This document shows positions 60,161 through 64,000 of a DNA stretch of 64,000 bases, in pieces. Location: NCBI GenBank assembly GCA_051252415.1, contig JBPOGA010000001.1, forward strand, positions 124,001-188,000, in the 5' to 3' direction. The notes beneath the pieces were generated by a model, which did no database searches, was not told the origin of the DNA, and worked only from the letters and a program-made list of their open reading frames with translations. The stretch is from JBPOFY01 sp051252415. Lineage in GTDB: Bacteria; Verrucomicrobiota; Verrucomicrobiia; Opitutales; Coraliomargaritaceae. Each line of letters begins with the position of its first letter. Position 1 is the first letter of the stretch. A program made the position numbers and the translations under genes.

Positions 60161-61305
60161 CGGATTTCCCATCGATAATGGGCATTCGAGAGCATCTCAC
60201 TGCCCTCTTTCGTCACGAGCACCACGTCCTCGATTCGGCAACCGCCGATTGAAGGATAATACAGACCTGGCTCGACGGTAACGACATGGCCTTTGCGCAA
60301 CTTGCCGGCTGTCGGTGACACGCGAGGCGCTTCGTGCACCTCTAGACCGAGGCCGTGACCTGTAGAATGAATGAATCCGACAAATCCATCGCCAACGCGT
60401 TTGGTTTCGTAACCTTTATTGGTGAAAACTTTATCTGCGGCTGCATGGACGGTTGCACCACTGACACCCGCCTTGATCTTATTGATCGCTGCTAATTGCG
60501 ATTCACGCACCGCAGCAACCAGTGCGCGTTGAGCCGCGTTCCCTTTGCCTTTCAGAAAAGTTCGGGTCATATCTCCGTGGTATCCGGTCTTTTGCACCCG
60601 CGGAAAGACGTCCACGATGATGAGTTCATTGGGCTTCAGCGGACCATGCCCACCTTCGTGTGGATCGGTCGCTTGGCGACCACCTGCAACGATCGTATTG
60701 TGAGCCACAGCTCCTTTCGCCAAACAAGTTTGATCAATGATCGTGCGTAGCCGCTCGGATGTAAGGGTCGCACCTTGGTATTTCAATCGATTGCCCACGA
60801 TCTGGCTCGCTCTGAGCACTTGCTCGGCAGCACGAATCCCAGCAGCACTCGCCGCGTTTCCTTGCCGAACTGCTTGCGCTTCTTGCTCTGTCTTTATCGC
60901 ACGTTGAGGGAAGAAGGTCCCTTCAATGCAAGTCACCTGAACCCCAGCATCTCTTAGTTGCGCATAATGAATGGCAGGGAAATCTGCAGGCACCTCCACG
61001 ACACGTGTCTTCATCAATTTCGCATAATAACGCATCAATTCAGCTGGCCCAATCAGGCCGGTATCCAATTTGAGTTTCTTGGATGCTTTCTGTTGCTCAT
61101 CTGCAAGTAAGTATACCTCTGAATAGTGAGATGATGCCTTCACACGCCCATACTCCAATTGGCTGACAACCGCATAAGATTTGCCATTTACCTCGAATGA
61201 GAGAAATGGATCTGGCACGAACACACCTCCGAGGTAGTAAACGTCGGCAGATTGCTCGGAAGCGGCATAAAGGAAGCGGATAACTGAGGATTTACTTTTC
61301 TTCAT
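60157..61305 (-). CDS. M24 family metallopeptidase (Xaa-Pro aminopeptidase-like)
   Basis: Cleaves the N-terminal residue ahead of proline, using two metal ions. The frame opens with GTG at 61350, but the ATG at 61305 (MKKSKSSVIRFLYAASEQSA) is preferred; this gives 382 residues. Metal ligands appear in order: D in NELIIVDVFPRV, D in GYHGDMTRTF, H in STGHGLGLEVHEAP, E in VVTVEPGLYYP and E in GGCRIEDVVLVT. The N-terminal creatinase-like domain is reduced but present. Transcribed divergently from the DUF192 gene with a 72-base gap. A dipeptidase role is also possible. Confidence 0.9.
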   Translation of the reverse strand: MKKSKSSVIRFLYAASEQSADVYYLGGVFVPDPFLSFEVNGKSYAVVSQLEYGRVKASSHYSEVYLLADEQQKASKKLKLDTGLIGPAELMRYYAKLMKTRVVEVPADFPAIHYAQLRDAGVQVTCIEGTFFPQRAIKTEQEAQAVRQGNAASAAGIRAAEQVLRASQIVGNRLKYQGATLTSERLRTIIDQTCLAKGAVAHNTIVAGGRQATDPHEGGHGPLKPNELIIVDVFPRVQKTGYHGDMTRTFLKGKGNAAQRALVAAVRESQLAAINKIKAGVSGATVHAAADKVFTNKGYETKRVGDGFVGFIHSTGHGLGLEVHEAPRVSPTAGKLRKGHVVTVEPGLYYPSIGGCRIEDVVLVTKEGSEMLSNAHYRWEIR

Positions 61306-61377
61306 GTGAAATTGCGTTATCAATCTTGTCTTCACAATACCAACTGTCACGCCCGATCGTCAGCCATTTAAACTTCA

Positions 61378-61893
61378 ATGAAGCTCCCAAATTTCAGTCT
61401 CATCTTGCTTAGCCTATGCCTCTTCACTGGCTGCGCACCAAAGGAACTAGAACATACTCCAGCGCCCGCTTCGACATACTTCCCAATCAATATCGGCACC
61501 GAGGCCACTCAACTACAACTTGCACTCAATTCCACTGAACATTCATTAGGCCTGATGCACCGTGACTCGATGGACAAAGATCATGGCATGCTTTTTCTTT
61601 TTGAAAAACCAGGCCCTCGTAGCTTTTGGATGCGCAATACGAGAATCCCATTGGACATCGGATATTTCGATGCCTCAGGAACCTTGTTAGAGATTCACTC
61701 CCTCTACCCTTACGATGAAACTCCAGTCAAATCCTACAGCCAATATGTGTTGATCGCAGTTGAAATGAACCACGGATGGTTTGCATCCCATAACATAAAA
61801 CCCAGTGCGAAAATCGACATGTCTCATTTAGAAAAAGCACTCAAAAAACGTGGGAAGAACATCCACAGCTATCTCACTCAGCCAATCCAATAA
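61378..61893 (+). CDS. DUF192 family lipoprotein
   Basis: The 171-residue protein has a lipoprotein signal (LSLCLFTGCAPKE, acylated C19). The DUF192 core is intact: LALNSTEHSLGLMHRDSMDK, HGMLFLFEKPGPRSFWMRNT, RIPLDIGYFDASGTLLEI and YVLIAVEMNHGWF. The family is widespread with a small beta-barrel and unknown function. Its stop codon overlaps the start of the next gene by one base, so the two are co-translated. Confidence 0.9.
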   Translation: MKLPNFSLILLSLCLFTGCAPKELEHTPAPASTYFPINIGTEATQLQLALNSTEHSLGLMHRDSMDKDHGMLFLFEKPGPRSFWMRNTRIPLDIGYFDASGTLLEIHSLYPYDETPVKSYSQYVLIAVEMNHGWFASHNIKPSAKIDMSHLEKALKKRGKNIHSYLTQPIQ

Positions 61894-63518
61894 TGTCCGA
61901 AGTAAATCAGGATCAACCCTTACAGCGTCGAAGGACGGATCTTATCATCCCTCCTGAAGACCCACATGATGAAAGAGACAAAAAGGTAGTTCGTAAAAAA
62001 CGAGAGTTCAAAAAAGACAAACCTGTTGGCATACTTGGAAAGTGCTTCCTAGTTTTGCTGACCATCGCAACATTTTCAGCCATCTTTCAATCAGAGGTTT
62101 TGTGGACACCGCATGAGACTGTAGAGCGCACGTCATTTAGATCCATGACAGATTGGTCGGATGCTTGGACCCTTGATTCGATAAAATCAAACGAGCTAGT
62201 CCCCGTATCCACTTACTTCTGGGAGCAGTCGATACCACTGCCAACGCCAATTGTTCATCGCGCCATCAATTTGCTGCTGCATATTCTAGCAGCACTCCTG
62301 TTACTCAAATGCCTCGAACAACTCAGAGCACCTGCTGCATATGCAGCCACACTGATTTTTGCCTTACATCCTGCGGCCCTACAAACGATCTTCTGGCCGG
62401 GATATCGCACTGAATTTTTAGGCCTCATTCTCATTCTCGCCGCGATCATTTCCGGCATACACAATCGAAGCACTTCGGGATACATTTGGACATTAGTGAT
62501 CTCTAGTATCGCATGCCTCATACACCCAGCGGCAACAACGATACCGATCATTCTCGCAGGTGTCATTCTTCTAAGAGAAAAGTCGTTACACTTAAACTCA
62601 TTCAATCGTGTGTTACCGATCGTATGCATTGCACTCTTCGTCGGCGTATGGACAAGTGATTCCAACAATCACGATGTAATAGAGCAGACCGCCGCGAGTT
62701 CAAGTACCTTGCATATTGCCGGAGAGAGCATGTTCTTCTACATAAAGCAGTCTCTTTTTCCAATCAACCTAGGATTATTCCATCCCCTAGAAATTACTTT
62801 AGGCTACAAGGTAACTTCAACAAACAGCATACTTCCTTTTCTATTTTTCATACCGCTCTATGCCCTTTGCATATTCAAGATTAAAGAAAACTGGGCACGT
62901 GGAGGCATACTAGGTCTGACAGCATTCTTAGTGTTAAGCCTGCATAGCATACATACATTCGGCACATTCATCGATGGTAGAGAAGCATTGGAAAACCACT
63001 CCCACTACATTGCTCTGCCGGCAATCATGGCCCTCATAGTATGCACTGCAGGGCATCTATTTAGGATCGTCGGTTCTTTCGGCAAACTACTTTGGCGCTT
63101 AGGCATTACACTATTACTTTTCATTCAAATCGTATTAACAGCCAGTTTTGCAAATTCAGTCGGCCAAACAACTAATATGTGGAAAACGATGAATGAGGTT
63201 TGGCCAGACTCATGGATTGTTAAATCTGCTCTAATTGAGAGTGCTGTAGCTACAGATAGCGAGTTACTGACCTCTGAAGAGCTAATCAAGATGCTCACGG
63301 CAGTCCTAGATGCCAACCCGGAGCTCATTGAAGAACGTAAACTGCTCGCACGTCTTTACAGTAAAGCCAATCAAAATGCCAACGCTGTAAAACAATATAA
63401 ACGTATATTACGCGACTCGAAGCCAGATAATGAGTTTTTAGAAGAAGCAGCAAGACTCTACGATAAAGTCGGCATGGAATGGGACGCCCGTAATGCGCGA
63501 GAACGTATTAAACGATAA
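61893..63518 (+). CDS. TMTC/GT-C-like multi-pass membrane protein with C-terminal TPR-like region
   Basis: The 541-residue protein has a charged N-terminus (about 1-45), then about nine or ten hydrophobic helices. A lumenal segment TPIVHRAINLLLHILAALLL followed by FALHPAALQTIFWPGYRTE resembles TMTC-type and related GT-C proteins, where the HP-loop is conserved. Residues about 440-541 are TPR-like (ARLYSKANQNANAVKQYKRI). It probably acts at the membrane on lipid-linked sugar, but no catalytic residue can be assigned. It is coupled to the DUF192 gene and lies 23 bases before metY. Confidence 0.75.
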   Translation: MSEVNQDQPLQRRRTDLIIPPEDPHDERDKKVVRKKREFKKDKPVGILGKCFLVLLTIATFSAIFQSEVLWTPHETVERTSFRSMTDWSDAWTLDSIKSNELVPVSTYFWEQSIPLPTPIVHRAINLLLHILAALLLLKCLEQLRAPAAYAATLIFALHPAALQTIFWPGYRTEFLGLILILAAIISGIHNRSTSGYIWTLVISSIACLIHPAATTIPIILAGVILLREKSLHLNSFNRVLPIVCIALFVGVWTSDSNNHDVIEQTAASSSTLHIAGESMFFYIKQSLFPINLGLFHPLEITLGYKVTSTNSILPFLFFIPLYALCIFKIKENWARGGILGLTAFLVLSLHSIHTFGTFIDGREALENHSHYIALPAIMALIVCTAGHLFRIVGSFGKLLWRLGITLLLFIQIVLTASFANSVGQTTNMWKTMNEVWPDSWIVKSALIESAVATDSELLTSEELIKMLTAVLDANPELIEERKLLARLYSKANQNANAVKQYKRILRDSKPDNEFLEEAARLYDKVGMEWDARNARERIKR

Positions 63519-63541
63519 CACAAACAAGAAGACCATAGATT

Positions 63542-64000
63542 ATGACGAAAAAACAAGCCCCAAATATTGGCACACTCGCACTGCATGCAGGGCATACGCC
63601 TGACGCGGAAACTGGCTCACGTGCAGTCCCTATTTACCAAACAACTAGCTACATGTTCCGCGATACGGATCATGCCGCAAAACTCTTTGGGCTCGAAGAA
63701 TTAGGATTCATCTACACGCGTATCATGAATCCAACTACGGACGTGCTTGAGAAGCGTGTCGCTGCTCTTGAAGGGGGCGTTGCAGGACTCGCGCACGCCA
63801 GTGGTCAGGCAGCGATCACGAGCGCCATTCTCAACATCGCTAAAGCTGGCGACAATATCGTATCAGCCTCACAACTCTACGGTGGCACCTATACGCTCTT
63901 CAAATACACACTGCCAAAACTCGGCATCGAAGTGCGTTTTGCAGATGCAGAAGACCCATCAAGTTTTGCCCCATTAGTTGATGAGAATACCAAAGCCATT
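63542..64000 (+). CDS. metY: O-acetylhomoserine sulfhydrylase, 5' part
   Basis: Only the first 153 residues are in the window. TLALHAGHTPDAETGSRAVP and IYQTTSYMFRDTDHAAKLFG then FIYTRIMNPTTDVLEKRVAA are typical of the Cys/Met metabolism PLP enzymes, and the LEELGFIYTRI form points to MetY/MET17 rather than MetB. These enzymes convert O-acetylhomoserine and sulfide to homocysteine. The PLP lysine lies beyond the edge, so identity rests on the N-terminal half. Confidence 0.92.
   Translation, partial: MTKKQAPNIGTLALHAGHTPDAETGSRAVPIYQTTSYMFRDTDHAAKLFGLEELGFIYTRIMNPTTDVLEKRVAALEGGVAGLAHASGQAAITSAILNIAKAGDNIVSASQLYGGTYTLFKYTLPKLGIEVRFADAEDPSSFAPLVDENTKAI

Overview
The window looks like a chromosomal segment of a marine Verrucomicrobiota bacterium, most probably class Opitutia (Puniceicoccaceae/Coraliomargarita/Lentimonas-like). 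This is inferred from the gene content and was not tested by search. The pointers are six formylglycine-type sulfatases beside GH2, GH95, GH16, GH128 and a GH43-like enzyme, and DUF1501 proteins paired with DUF1800 or DUF1549/DUF1553 partners. A c-type cytochrome carrying leucine-rich repeats and a SHD1 domain also fit the PVC superphylum. No tRNA, rRNA or CRISPR was seen.

Layout. 1-3.4 kb (minus): a Mn/Zn/Fe-type ABC importer whose first permease carries a fused DtxR-like regulator domain. 3.6-8.6 kb (plus): a tight five-gene run, pyrB-pyrC-CPBP protease-DAHP synthase-deoC. 8.6-13 kb (minus): a FloA-like/VOC fusion protein, a REP-associated (Y1/HUH) transposase with flanking repeats, a small membrane protein and an SSS symporter. 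13.2-18.2 kb (minus): a coupled operon of secretin, HlyD-type adaptor, ABC ATPase and MacB-like permease. 18.5-28.2 kb (plus): an esterase, then a giant DUF1800 protein, a DUF1501 protein and a pseudopilin-like protein.

28.4-48.8 kb (minus) is a polysaccharide-degradation region with two beta-1,3-glucanase-type enzymes (GH128, GH16), six sulfatases, GH95 alpha-fucosidase, GH2 beta-galactosidase and a GH43-like propeller. It suggests exo-stepwise desulfation and trimming of a sulfated fucose/galactose-containing algal glycan plus laminarin-like glucan. No SusC/D pair and no sulfatase-maturing enzyme lies in the window. 49-64 kb holds efp (Arg32 type), a DUF1549-DUF1501-cytochrome/LRR operon, thymidine phosphorylase and argS. 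It then continues with a RES/Xre toxin-antitoxin pair with a striking operator, the frameshifted tail of a DNA methyltransferase, an M24 peptidase, a DUF192 lipoprotein, a TMTC-like membrane protein and the start of metY.

The most notable non-coding signal is a set of intergenic palindromes. At least eight sequence families share one architecture: GTAG at the foot of a short hairpin, often as an inverted pair ending in CTAC. That is the REP/REPIN architecture mobilised by RAYT transposases. One such pair sits a few bases downstream of the RAYT gene. One repeat has been split by a 139-bp MITE-like element with terminal inverted repeats and a 4-bp target duplication.
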